The notes under the pieces: model-generated
What the model was told of the DNA's origin: nothing
Seen by the model: only the letters and a program-made list of their open reading frames with translations
The model's database searches: none
Assembly: GCA_024741835.1 (NCBI GenBank)
Contig: JAENRP010000483.1
Span: 1-17,632, forward strand
Direction of reading: 5' to 3'
DNA from: Diplocarpon mali
Taxonomy: Eukaryota > Ascomycota > Leotiomycetes > Helotiales > Drepanopezizaceae
Length of the DNA: 17,632 bases
Made by a program: the position numbers and the translations under genes
Part shown: positions 1-9,816 of the stretch, in pieces
Position numbering within the stretch: position 1 is the stretch's first letter
Layout of the letters: every line of letters begins with the position of its first letter

Positions 1-280
1 GAGCTTCTAGAACCTTCTAGTATATTGGAGTTATACTAGATTATAAATCAATATAGGTATACGTAATGCAATACGTAATCCTTTGATTTGTAATATAGTT
101 TTAGCTAAACTTAATACTATAAGTCATAGCTAAATATAGAACTATGACTCATAGCTAGGATATAGAGTTCATAGCTAAATTTAGTATAGCTATGATTTCT
201 AATCCAACTTAGCTAGTATAGCTACTCCACCTTAGCTATTCCTACTTAGCTAGTATAGCTATGATTCTATATTCAACAAA
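1..280. repeat. Degenerate TAGCTA-rich short-repeat tract
   Basis: No coding frame is visible here. From about 125 to 190 a unit beginning CATAGCTA recurs three times at roughly 20-25 bp spacing. A 17-base string, ACTTAGCTAGTATAGCT, occurs exactly at 207-223 and again at 244-260, and TATAGCTATGATT flanks both. At 60-80 the string ATACGTAAT is also repeated. The tract is very AT-rich and could be a decayed minisatellite or the worn edge of another element. It ends where homology to the downstream gypsy pol begins, near 281. Confidence 0.5.
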
Positions 281-855
281 GTATAGTATTAGCTAATATT
301 CGAACTATATATAAAAGTAAGGCAGATAAAGTACAATTAGTAGATTAAGGAATCTCTAATAGCTTAAAGCCTAAAGGATTAGATAATTAGTTTAAATAAG
401 ATAAGAAGCTTCGACCTCTAAAGCTAGGTAGGAAATTCGATAAGTTTATTATAGGCAGATTTTCTAATAAACCTATTAGATATCGGCTAATAAAAGAGCG
501 TTTTAATATATTAAAAATTAGAGATAATCTAATAGAGTAAGAATGCGAACTATTCTATAAAACCTTAATAAATCGAAAGGACGCCTTAGCTTTTGACTAG
601 ACGGAACTTAGTCAAATTCGAGAAGAGGTTATGCCTTATATTAAAATTAAGACAATACCTTATAAAGCCTAGTAAGAGAAAACATTCGAAGTCCTTAAAG
701 CTCTTTAAGAAAAGGTAATCGAAATATTAAAGGATAGGCTAAAGTAAAGTGTTCTTAAGTTCTATAATAGCCTTTATAGGAATAAATGGTTCTTAATTGC
801 TAAGAAAGAGAAGGGAACTTATAGATTAATAATAGTAGTAGTAGAGATGAATTAA
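281..855 (+). pseudogene. Truncated Ty3/gypsy pol fragment (start of reverse transcriptase)
   Basis: Read from 286 this gives the linker and N-terminal part of a fungal Ty3/gypsy reverse transcriptase. Recognisable stretches are ECELFYKTLINRKDALAF, EVMPYIKIKTIPYKA and, at the end, KFYNSLYRNKWFLIAKKEKG followed by TYRLI. The last matches the family's 'PWFLVKKK-GKYRLI' block just before the catalytic core. In-frame stops are TAA/TAG at Gln or Trp positions. The stretch is colinear with 6552-7126 of the longer gypsy element at a constant offset of 6,271 bases with no indel; the differences I scanned are nearly all transitions. The fragment ends abruptly at about 855, where the minus-strand copia relic begins. 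It has no catalytic residues and must be dead. Confidence 0.85.
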
Positions 856-873
856 TGTAACAAGGAGGTTCTC

Positions 874-897
874 TGATAGTAAACTTGATAGTAAACT
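874..897. repeat. 12-bp tandem duplication
   Basis: The 12-base string TGATAGTAAACT is repeated exactly twice in tandem (874-885 and 886-897). It lies in the last codons of the copia relic, close to the junction with the gypsy fragment. Its length keeps the minus-strand frame. Confidence 0.7.
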
Positions 898-956
898 AGA
901 AGAGGGCACAGCCAACGATTCCTCAATTTTGATAAGAAGCAGGAGGTAGAAGAACT

Positions 957-1050
957 GACTCCCGGTCCCGGCCCGCGAGTGGAAATTGGCCCTAGGGAGG
1001 AGTCGGAATTGACTCCTAGGCCCGGCTCGCGAGTGAAAATTGGCCCTAGG
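957..1050. repeat. Two tandem 54-bp units, each starting with a palindromic element
   Basis: Unit one is 957-1010; unit two starts at 1011 and matches to about 1050. Each has a 23-bp GC-rich palindrome (958-980 and 1012-1034) followed by a G-A-A-A-T-T-G-G-C-C-C-T-A-G-G-G type stretch. The palindrome at 958-980 has arms pairing at 9 of 11 positions. On the minus strand, in the copia Gag frame, the units read TRGPGPGV and TREPGLGV, each preceded by LGPI. The 54-bp length (18 codons) keeps the frame. The GC content is far above that of the surroundings. Confidence 0.8.
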
Positions 1051-2371
1051 GTTAGTAATAGCATAATATGCCTAAAGAGGTCATTATCTGACTCTTTGTC
1101 TTCCTTTTGAATTTTCCTAGAAGGCTTCTTGCCTTTTGGTAATAATAATAATAACGAGGACTTATCGTCCTTGCCTTTAAGGTGACGGAATACGTACTTC
1201 TTCCTTAAGTCCTTCTCCTAAGCCTCTCTCTTCGATTTGTTAATTGCGAAGCAATCTTCTGCCTTATGGTATAGCTTTGGTTGCTTATAATAAGGATAGG
1301 GAGAGTTAGGGGAGGAGGTGGTAGTATTCCTAGAGGTGCTCTTCTTTAAGTCTTTAAAACCTCCTTTGTTTTCTAACTTCTTATAGTCAGAGGAATGCGG
1401 CTTACTAGCCGATTTATTACTATATAAGACGGTTCTATTCATTTTTAAACTCTATAAGGCTTGAGCTTTATTAGTAATATCTTTAATAAGAGCTTTAAGT
1501 GTGATCTTTAATTTTCGTCTAGCTACTATAGCTAAGCAAAGGTTAAAACGTTATCGATCTGCCTAAATAGGCCATCTATTAGAATAGCTAGCAATAAATA
1601 TAATAAGGTACTAGTAAGAGGAAGGGGCAGAGTCGAGAGCTTCCAATTTAGTAATTAAATGCCTAAAAGCGACGATATAAGCTTTAAGTGAATTAAAGTC
1701 GTTATATTTGATAGTAATATAGGTTTAGATAGCGTTATATTTAAGTACTATTCCAGATCCTTTATACTATTTTTAAAGAGCTTCCTATATATCTAAAGTA
1801 GATTTATCGCCTTTTATATAAGCTAATAGGCCTAGTTTACAATTAAATATAATAGTAAGCTTCATCTAAGATTCCTTAGCTTCCTATTTAACCCAATTGT
1901 CCCTTTCCTTATTTGTAATAGAATAGTCCTATAAGTCAACCTTAGGTAAAGCATATATTCTAGCTTTTATATAAAGATATATAGTTAAGGCGTTTGACTT
2001 TGCAAGGTTCAAAACCTTATTCCTCTACTAGCTATAGTCCTCTGCGCCTTTAAGCTTTTGAGACTTAAGGAGGCTAAGGGCAGCTGAAGATAATAATAAT
2101 ATCTTATTTATATATATATATATAGAGTTATCGAAAGGAGGAGAAGGAGGAAGAGGAGGAGATGAACTATTAAATTCGAGTTTAAAGTACTATATATCAG
2201 TCCCTTTAAAAATAGGTGATTCAGGCAATAGAGTACTTTTAGCAATTAAGCTGGTAATCTCAGCTGTTAGTCTTAATGATTCAGCTATAGTAACGAATCT
2301 TGCGTAAGCTTGGATTATTATATAGCGCTCCGGAAGGGGAGTAGCCACTGTTTTATTATTGAAATGACGCT

Positions 2372-2429
2372 TGTTATATGTCGTTAGTGTGGAGACCTGA
2401 GATGGATAGGTCTCGTGACATATATCACA
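2372..2429 (-). repeat. TGT...ACA hairpin, possible copia LTR remnant
   Basis: On the minus strand this 58-bp block begins TGTGATATATG and ends CATATAACA. Internally it folds: TATATGTC pairs with GACATATA, and GAGACCT pairs exactly with AGGTCTC around a nine-base loop. It sits 23 bases upstream of the copia Gag start on the same strand, where the end of a 5' LTR would be expected. Its length is short for an LTR, I see no target-site duplication, and no clear tRNA primer-binding site follows. It is also less AT-rich than its surroundings. A separate hairpin or MITE-like insertion is the alternative. Confidence 0.4.
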
Positions 2430-2445
2430 TAATCGGCGCAGGCCG

Positions 2446-2463
2446 GTAGGAGGATAAAAGGAC
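2446..2463 (+). repeat. 18-bp repeat, copy 1
   Basis: GTAGGAGGATAAAAGGAC. It matches 3326-3343 at 17 of 18 bases. It directly follows CGCAGGCCG, which looks like half of the 23-bp palindromic element. Confidence 0.5.
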
Positions 2464-3304
2464 CACCTTTTATATATAGAGATAGCGCGTATCGCTATAG
2501 TACTAAATATACCCTATACTTAGGACTTATTCCTAATATCTTATCTAAGAGAGCCCGCTTATAATGCTTCCTCCTTTTGTTTTTAAGTCTTCCCTTAGGC
2601 CTATTCTTATATTATCTCCCTTCTGTTTTATATTAATAACCTACGCAAGGACCGATTTCTTAAGATTTCCGTCCTTATATAACCTTATCGATCTTTTAGT
2701 TTATAGATAAGAGACCGGCCTTTGAAATACGTCTTTGAAATACTTATAGCATTTTAATCAACTTTAAAACCCTTATCCTTAATCGCTTAATTACTTAGAA
2801 CTATCGATTTTCGTTTAGCAACTATTAATAACCTCAGATTTTCCCTTTTCAGCTTTGCTTTAAAAACCCCTATTTTCTTCCTTAACTCTAAGATTCTTAG
2901 AATTTTCGGCTTTTTAGTATAAAAAGTTTAATAAACCCTATAATAGCAATCTCAAATAGCAGTAGTTTTAAGTACTTAAGTAATATTAAGCGCAAACTCT
3001 AATAGGAAGTGCCTCTTTAGAATCTTTAGAAATCCGAATCTAATAATTCAGCCGCCTTAGCTTAATAGAACTTTAAAAATTGCCTTAGAATCGTTTCTAA
3101 AGACCCCTTTATTTTAAAGACTAATAGGAATTAGCCCAAAGGCTAAGAAGAATCTTAGATATAAACCTTATCTTAGAAATTAGTTTTAAATTAAGTAAAC
3201 CTTATCTTATTACAATTAGTCGCAATGCTCCTATTAGCTATTTAGCACTCACTTAGAATCTCTTAGCAAACTTAAATTAAACTTTTAATAGAATCCGGAA
3301 TTCT

Positions 3305-3327
3305 ACTCCTAGGCCTAGCTTATAAGT
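3305..3327. repeat. 23-bp palindromic element, in gag leader
   Basis: It begins ACTCCTAGGCC and ends TTATAAGT. This copy lies outside any frame I recognise, 60 bases before the gypsy gag ATG. Its own phase would read TPRPSL, stop, V. Confidence 0.6.
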
Positions 3328-3343
3328 AGGAGGATAAAAAGAC
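3326..3343 (+). repeat. 18-bp repeat, copy 2
   Basis: GTAGGAGGATAAAAAGAC. It overlaps the last two bases of the palindromic element at 3305-3327. Both copies of this 18-mer therefore sit just downstream of palindrome-like sequence, so they may be parts of one longer repeat. Confidence 0.5.
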
Positions 3344-3386
3344 GTCTTTAAATAACTTAAGACTACTACCTACTTTTTTAATATTA

Positions 3387-6200
3387 ATGCTTAAAAATAC
3401 TAATAATAATAACAATTTTAAACTTTTTACTAACCCTTTATCTAAATCTTTTCAAACTCGTCCTAGTTACTCTAAGATTGACTCGGATTCTAAACGCTCT
3501 TTAAGCCCTTTTAAATTTCAAAGTACTCCTCTTAGCAATCAATCTTATAATATTAAAGCTTTCCCTTTGCCTCTTATAGATTCTATCAACTTAAACAGTT
3601 AGTATAAAACGATAATAGCCGCATTTAAGGCTATTACTAGTCACTTTCCCTTCTCTAGTTCCCTTAGCGCTCCTTACTTTATAAGCGCTAATATTACTAA
3701 TTTCCTTAAGTAATATAAGGAAACTTATTACGATTTTAGTATTATATAAAAGGATATGATTTCTCGACTTCCTTGCTACTATAATTATATAAGCAAGGAT
3801 ATTATCAAGTCCCTCCTTAAATAGAAAACTCATAGTTTATAAGAACTCCTTATTAAGGCCCTTAAATCTGAATTTCGCAAATTTAATAGATAGTAGATTC
3901 GCAATACCTTAGCTTTCTTAAAGGAATTTATTCTAGTCACTTGTACTCTTAAGGAACTTAAAAACTACTATCAGACTTTTACTTATATATCGAATACCTT
4001 AATCAGCTAGAAAATACTTAGCAAAGTTGAAAGAGGCTGCCTTTTCTTACTTAGATTACCTACTAGCCTTTGAAATAAGATTATTAAGCATTTTAAGATC
4101 AATAAGCAAGACCTTATAACCTTTGCCTTATTTAAGGAATTCTCGGCCTTTGCTTTAAAATCAGATCTTAATAAGAGAACTATTAATACTATAGAGTAAG
4201 AAAAAGCCCCTACTCCCTCTTATACTAAAGACCTCAAGAGCCTGGTCCAAGAACACTCAAAGGCTCTAGAAGTCATAGAGGAGGCAAAGAAGAACCTAGT
4301 AGTCATACCTTTCACTCGCGGTCCTAACCTAAGAGTAAGATCTAACCTTAGAATTAAGGAACTTAAGACCTAATTTGCAAAACTCTAAATCTAAAGCTTA
4401 AAAACTAAGATTAATAATCTTTTATAAGAAAAATAGCATATTCCCTAGTTTAATAATAAATAAAACTCGACTACTATAAGCTAACCTAGTAGTTCCTATT
4501 ATCAGGCTCCTACTTCTTATCATTTGGAATAACCAGCTAATATAAGAACGCAATAGCTAGCTAAAGAAGGAGGAATTGATCCCAACTAGCACTCTGCCAA
4601 TATTAATACTATAGGGTACTAAGGAAACGGCAATAGAAGACAACTAACCTGCAACTTTTGCAATAATGAAAAACCTAACTACGCTTTATATAAGTATTAT
4701 AACGATTGCCCTCTTTTCCTTTATTTTATTAATACTAGGGTTATATATATTAATAAGTATAGGATGCTTTGCATTAAGGATCCTAGGCTAAAAGCTATCT
4801 TTATTAAAAAGTACTAGAATCGCTTATAGTTATAGACTATTCGAATAATAATATATAGTATAAAATGAGATAAGAATTTAATCGAATGATAGCGTATTAT
4901 AGATATAAATGCCAAAATTCCAACTTATATATATACTAGTCTAATTAGCAACCTACTTAAAGGAGTTCTTAAGGACCTAGCTTCTAATCAAATAGCTATA
5001 GAAGTTAGAGGCATCTCTATCTTAGGATAGGTTAATAATAATGTATCTGCTAATATTAATGCTGCTTCTATATCTAAAAACCCTTAGAATACTCAGTATC
5101 CTTCTAGATCTACCACTCCCTTAATATTAATAAAACCAGCCAAAGTCTAGAAATCAATATATACAACTTAAGAATCTTAATATAGAGTCTAAACGCTAAA
5201 AGACACCTAATAATCTAGAACTGCAGTAGATAAGGATAAAGCCGATATAGTAGACAAATTAATCAAAGATATAATAGATAAAGATAGCTCTAAGCTTAAA
5301 GATTAAAAAGTTGAAGTTATTATATAGACCCCTAACCCTAAGCGAAAGAGATAGATATTAAAATAGGAGAAATTTATTAACAAATATACTAATTCAACTG
5401 TAATAAAGAAAGCTGTAGAGAATATTATAGCCTAGCAAATTAACCTTACATTTAAAGACCTATTTAATTTAATTAAACGCTTTAATAAAGTGTTAAGAAA
5501 GCATATCCTAATTGCCTTTAAAGATTTGAATAATAATAAGGAAATGGAAATTGTAATACAAAAGAACTTTAAGAAGTACTTAGCCTTAATCAAATATCTT
5601 TAGATTACAGAAGACGAAGGAACCTAAAGGTACTATAATATTATAGCAATAGCTTTAATATCTTAGAATATCAATTGAAATTGTTTAGTAATTATAATAA
5701 AAAGCCCTATTATTATTTATTTTATAAAAGAATCAGTTAAAGCAAAGGCTCTAATCGATTGTAATTCAGAAGTTAATACAATAATTAGAAAAGTAGTAGA
5801 AATAGCTCAATTGACAATTATTAGCAATTAACTCTTTATTTATTCAACTGTCTTTAGATTAAAATACAATTTTAATAGATAAGTGAAAAACGTAAAGGTT
5901 AGAATCAAAGGAATTGTTAATTATACTAACTTTCTAGTAATAGAGAATTCTTCAAACGACATTCTTTTAAGAATGCCCTTTATTTTAAAATCTTAACTAA
6001 CATTTAACTATCCTAAAGATAGGCTTATAAAAGCTAGCCTTTAGAATATAGATCGATCCTTAAAAGGACAAATAGTTATTGCAAGAGATATAGCCGAATT
6101 TTAAAATAAGGTTTTGAGAAACAATTAGCTAGCATAAGAGCTAGGCTTAATGCTAATAAAGGAAGGCACTTAATAAGGAGTTATAGCAAAAGAAAGGTGA
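3387..6200 (+). pseudogene. Ty3/gypsy Gag-protease polyprotein, RIP-degraded
   Basis: One frame starts at ATG 3387 (71 codons open, then a RIP stop) and runs to TGA 6198-6200, about 937 codons. The capsid region (about 3600-4200) has the fungal gypsy Gag pattern: APYFISANITNFLKQY with the Gln now a stop, then KALKSEFRKFN and, later, DLITFALFKEFSAF. A zinc knuckle at 4650-4709 reads C-N-F-C near the start and D-C-P at the end, with the expected His apparently now Tyr. An aspartic protease lies at about 5740-5990: ALIDCNSEVNTI keeps the catalytic Asp (5757-5759) but has Asn for the usual Gly, and DILLRMPFI marks the second conserved strand. One palindromic element lies at codon 310. Pol follows in the -1 frame. 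The frame has many stops and is not functional. Confidence 0.85.
4314..4336. repeat. 23-bp palindromic element, in gypsy gag
   Basis: It begins ACTCGCGGTCC and ends AACCTAAGAGT. It is in frame with Gag and reads TRGPNLRV, between the capsid region and the zinc knuckle. The arms have diverged, mostly by transitions. Confidence 0.6.
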
Positions 6201-6229
6201 GTTTGCCAATTTTGAATAATAGCAATTTA

Positions 6230-6252
6230 ACTTATAGTCCTAGACCGGGAGT
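6230..6252. repeat. 23-bp palindromic element, pol N-terminus, copy 1
   Basis: It begins ACTTATAGTCC and ends GGGAGT. In the pol frame it reads TYSPRPGV, in the linker between protease and reverse transcriptase, just after the frame change. Confidence 0.6.
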
Positions 6253-6391
6253 TAAATTTGGAATTTTAAAAATTAGTACAATTGGCGTTTTATCAGCTTA
6301 ATAATTAAGAAAAAAGAAAAATAAAGTAGAGAAGAGAGTTCATTTTATAAATTTTAATAATTTACTAATCATTTTAAAAAACTTAAAAACC

Positions 6392-6414
6392 ACTTATAGG
6401 CCAGACCTGCGAGT
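6392..6414. repeat. 23-bp palindromic element, pol N-terminus, copy 2
   Basis: It begins ACTTATAGGCC and ends CTGCGAGT. In the pol frame it reads TYRPDLRV. It lies 162 bases (54 codons) after the previous copy. Confidence 0.7.
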
Positions 6415-6551
6415 AAAAAATAATAAAATTACTAATAATATTTCCATTTATACACTTTAAATTAATAACTTAGAAAATCTTTTATTTATTTTTAAAAAGG
6501 AAAATTCAAACCGTTTTATAAAATTTGATAAAAAAGGAAAGAAGCAAAGAA

Positions 6552-7126
6552 GCATAGTACTAGCTAATATTCGAACTATATATAAAAGTAAGGCTGATAA
6601 AGTACAACTAGTAGATTAGGGAATCTCTAATAGCTTAAAGCCTAAAGGATTAAACGATTAATTTAAATAAGATGAGAAGCTTCAACCTCTGAAGCTGGGT
6701 GGCAAATTCGATAAGTTCATTATAGGCAGATTTTCTAATAAACCTATTAGATATCGGCTAATAAAAGAATGTTTCAATATATTGAAAATTAGAAATGACT
6801 TAATAGAATAAGAATGCGAACTATTTTATAAAACCTTAATAAATCGAAAGGACGCCTTAGCTTTTAACTAAATAGAACTTAGCTAGATTCAAAAAGAGGT
6901 TATGCCTTATATTAAGATTAAGATAATACCCTATAAAGCTTGGTAAGAGAAAACATTCAAGGTCCTTAAAGCTCTTTAAAAAAAGGTAATTAAAATATTA
7001 AAGGATAGGCTAAAGCAAGGTATTCTTAAGTTCTATAATAGCCTTTATAAGAACAAATAGTTCTTAATTACTAAGAAGGAAAAGGGAACTTACAGACTAA
7101 TAATAGTAGTAGTAAAGATGAATTGA
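6552..7126 (+). repeat. Direct repeat of the fragment at 281-855
   Basis: This part of pol matches 281-855 base for base at an offset of 6,271 with no indel that I can find. Both copies contain long identical blocks, for example around 460-490 and 6731-6761. The two copies diverge upstream of 281/6552 and downstream of 855/7126. Confidence 0.85.
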
Positions 7127-7833
7127 GTAACTATTAAAGATACTAACGTTCCTCTAAATATAGATAAGTTCTTAAATGAATTCGTAGGATTAACCTATAG
7201 CTCTCTTATTAACTTCTTCTTTAAATATAACCAATTCATTCTTAACGTTAAATCGAGAGATATAATAGCAATTTAAACCCCTCTTAAGCTACTTCAAATA
7301 ATAAGATTACCTTAAGGGGCTATAAATTCGATCGCTTAATTTGTTTAAGTAATCTATAAGATACTAGTAGATTATATACCTAATATTGCGCTCCCTTATA
7401 TAAATGATATAGGAATAAAAGGATTAAGATTATTTTATAATTATAAAGAAGTTCTCCTTAGTATATAGCAATTTATAATAGAATATATTTAAAACCTAGA
7501 CTAAGTACTTATACGATTCGAAAGGGTAAGAGCAATAGTCGGTCTAAAGTTATAATACTATTTTCTATTAATGGAAATTATTAGTTTTATTATTAATTCC
7601 AATAGCCAAAGTCCTTAAAGGGCTAAAGTACTTAAAATCGATAAATAGAAGAGATATAATAATGTAGTAGAAGCTTGCGCGTTTATTAGCATTATGGTAT
7701 ACTATCGCATCTAGATCAAGGATTTCGCTAAAAAGGCAGTACCTATTTACTCCTTATTTCGGAAAGGGGCTGAGTTTCAATAAGAGAAACCTTAAATAAA
7801 GGCTATAAAACAATTAAAGCAAGCGTTACTTAA

Positions 7834-7921
7834 GGCACCTTATCTGATTAAAATAGACTATAGAGCTAATGCTAGGCTAATTATACTAATAATTAATATA
7901 AGCTTAATCAGATAAGGTGCC
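7834..7921. repeat. Perfect 18-bp inverted repeat in RNase H region
   Basis: GGCACCTTATCTGATTAA (7834-7851) is the exact reverse complement of 7904-7921, with 52 bases between. The left arm codes for the conserved 'APYLI' stretch and the right arm for 'LIRQGAI', with a RIP stop in place of Gln. Both arms lie in normal coding sequence. Confidence 0.85.
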
Positions 7922-8358
7922 ATCCTTTAATAAGCTAATACCTAATAGAAAAGATATCTAGCTCGCTTTGAAAGTAGTCTTTAGAATCTAGTAAAGATAA
8001 AGTATAATACTATTAAATAGGAATGCAAAAGCGCTTTAAAGGCGATGAAAAAGATAAGAAGCGACCTTTATAGCACTTACTTCATTTTTAAAACCGATGC
8101 TAAAGTGCTAATAGAATAATTGAATAGAGCTGCAAGCGACCTATTAAAAGCCTTGCTAATAAAATGGATTACTTAGATAAGACTAATAGACTTTGAAGTC
8201 AAATACATTTTAAGAATGAAAAATACTGCTACTAACGGCCTTTTAAAAAGAACTCGGCCCTACCCCTTTAATTTAATTAAAGAAGACGAAATAGATATTA
8301 ATAAGTAGGTAGAAAACAAAGTTAGTTATCTATTAATATATCGCCTTAAAGGGATTCG

Positions 8359-8381
8359 ACTTGCGAGCCTAGTCTGCGAGT
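8359..8381. repeat. Palindrome-like element, out of phase with pol
   Basis: It begins ACTTGCGAGCC and ends CTGCGAGT. Unlike the other copies it is not read in the usual phase: the pol frame gives RLASLVCEL, which looks like native polyprotein sequence. Its own phase would read TCEPSLRV. It may be a chance resemblance. Confidence 0.35.
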
Positions 8382-9793
8382 TAAATAAGAGAATTTTATT
8401 ACCTAACTACTTAAGTGACTTTAAAGAAATTGCGAAGTTTTTAATTACGCTTAAACGATTAAAGATAGTTGCTCTTAAGGATTTTTAGAAATTTAAAGCT
8501 AAAGCTCTGATTTATCTAATATAAGGAAGACAATTATTTAAAAGGAGCGATAACTTATTCCTTATACGACTCTGCTTAAATAACGAAAAACTAAAGGCTA
8601 AGGCTATTTAGGATATTTATAAGAAAACTGGCCACTAAGGAGCTAAGTCTACTTACTACTAACTCTTAAGAAAATTCTTTTAGAAAGGCTCTTTTAAAGA
8701 CTGCAAAGCTTTTATAAAGAGTTGTATCCCTTATTAGAAACGAAAACCTAGTTATAAGGAAAATCCCTTATTCTTAACCTGGCTATTAGGCCTTTTTTAT
8801 AAAGTCAGCCTTAATATTATATAAGTACTAACTATTAAGAATAGGATAATATATTTTATTCTAGCAAAGGAAGACCTATTAAGATAGCTTAAAGGATAGC
8901 CTTTAAGATCTGCTAACTTTAAATCTATTGCAAAGTTCCTTTAAGAAGACGTAGTCTATTGCTATAGACTTTTTAATAGATTAACTATTAATAAAGGCCT
9001 TGAAAATAAAGGAGTAATTAAAGCTTTCTTACGAAAATATAGCATTAAATAGGTTTAAATCTCAGTATATAACTCGAAAGCTAATACAGTAGTAGAACAA
9101 GGATACTATAATATTCTTGATAGTCTATCTAAAGTTACTTGCAAAGGATTTAAGGATTAGATAAAATGCTTTTATAAAATACTCTTTACTTATCGAACGA
9201 TAATCTATAAACCGACTAGAGTTATACTATTCTTCCTTATCTATAGCAAAGAGGCATAGCTTTCTCTTAAATCCTAATAGCCTATTTAGAGATTATTTAA
9301 CTATAGTTAAATTCGGAACTATTTAGATTTGCTTATAATAAGATGCCGATAACTTAAGCTTTAAGATATAGATATAGAGGAAATCATTCTATAAAAGAAA
9401 CAATATTAGGAAAATGCTAAGGAAGCGTAGGCTGCTTCTAAAGTACTTAAAACGCACCCTATTAAAAAAGATAATCTCGTCCTAGTCTATAATATTATAA
9501 GAAGTATTAATATATCCGCAGATACTAAACTTAACTATTAATAGCTTAGTCCATTTAAGGTTAAGTCTAAGTAGGAAGAAAAGGGATACTATTCTCTTTA
9601 GGAACTTAATAGAATCGATATTAAAGGAACCTTTGCAGCTAACCGATTAAAGCGCTTTTATTAATGCAACTAGACCTTATTCCCTTTAAAAGACGAATCA
9701 GAAATTGATACAACCTCCGAATCTTCTATAGGAACCGACGGCGATATAAGCAATTTTAAACCCTTAGATAAAGACTAAGATTTTTCCAATTTA

Positions 9794-9816
9794 ACCTATA
9801 AGCTAGTCCTATAAGT
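9794..9816. repeat. 23-bp palindromic element, pol C-terminal tail (decayed)
   Basis: It begins ACCTATAAGC and ends CCTATAAGT. In the pol frame it reads TYKLVL, stop, V, after the acidic tail of the integrase. Much of its GC content is gone. Confidence 0.45.

Larger units (their letters stand above)
852..2348 (-). pseudogene. Ty1/copia-type Gag relic with decayed zinc knuckle
   Basis: On the minus strand one frame runs from about 2348 to 852 (499 codons, no net frameshift) with many RIP-type stops. It begins GTG GCT ACT CCC, probably once ATG, and reads TPLPERYIIIQAYARF. The middle has the fungal copia Gag (UBN2-like) pattern: YKGSGIVLKYNAI, then NDFNSLKAYIVAFRHLITKL and EALDSAPSS. A basic Ser/Asn linker follows. 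A zinc knuckle at 1251-1298 has lost two cysteines to tyrosine: Y-P-Y-Y, six residues, H, four residues, C, then FAINKSKRE. The last open stretch (1064-852) contains two tandem copies of the 23-bp palindrome, read in frame. No protease, integrase or reverse transcriptase follows, because the relic stops where the gypsy fragment begins. The family assignment is from remembered family patterns. Confidence 0.75.
2430..3386 (+). other. Pyrimidine-rich untranslated stretch before gypsy gag
   Basis: I recognise no protein here. The strand is rich in C and T runs, as fungal promoters and retroelement leaders often are. If the gypsy element has a 5' LTR it should lie within this stretch, but I could not match any part of it to the sequence after the pol end (10028-10210). 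It contains one palindromic element (3305-3327) and one 18-base string that occurs twice (2446 and 3326). Just before the ATG at 3387 the gag frame has stops, which favours that start. Confidence 0.4.

Noticed and set aside
3591..3833. Open minus-strand frame of 80 codons
   Set aside because: It lies opposite the gypsy capsid region, which has clear family patterns on the plus strand; the minus frame looks like nothing known.
7834..7921. Intrinsic terminator or regulatory hairpin
   Set aside because: Both arms are part of the conserved RNase H coding sequence, the loop is long, and the context is a eukaryotic retroelement.
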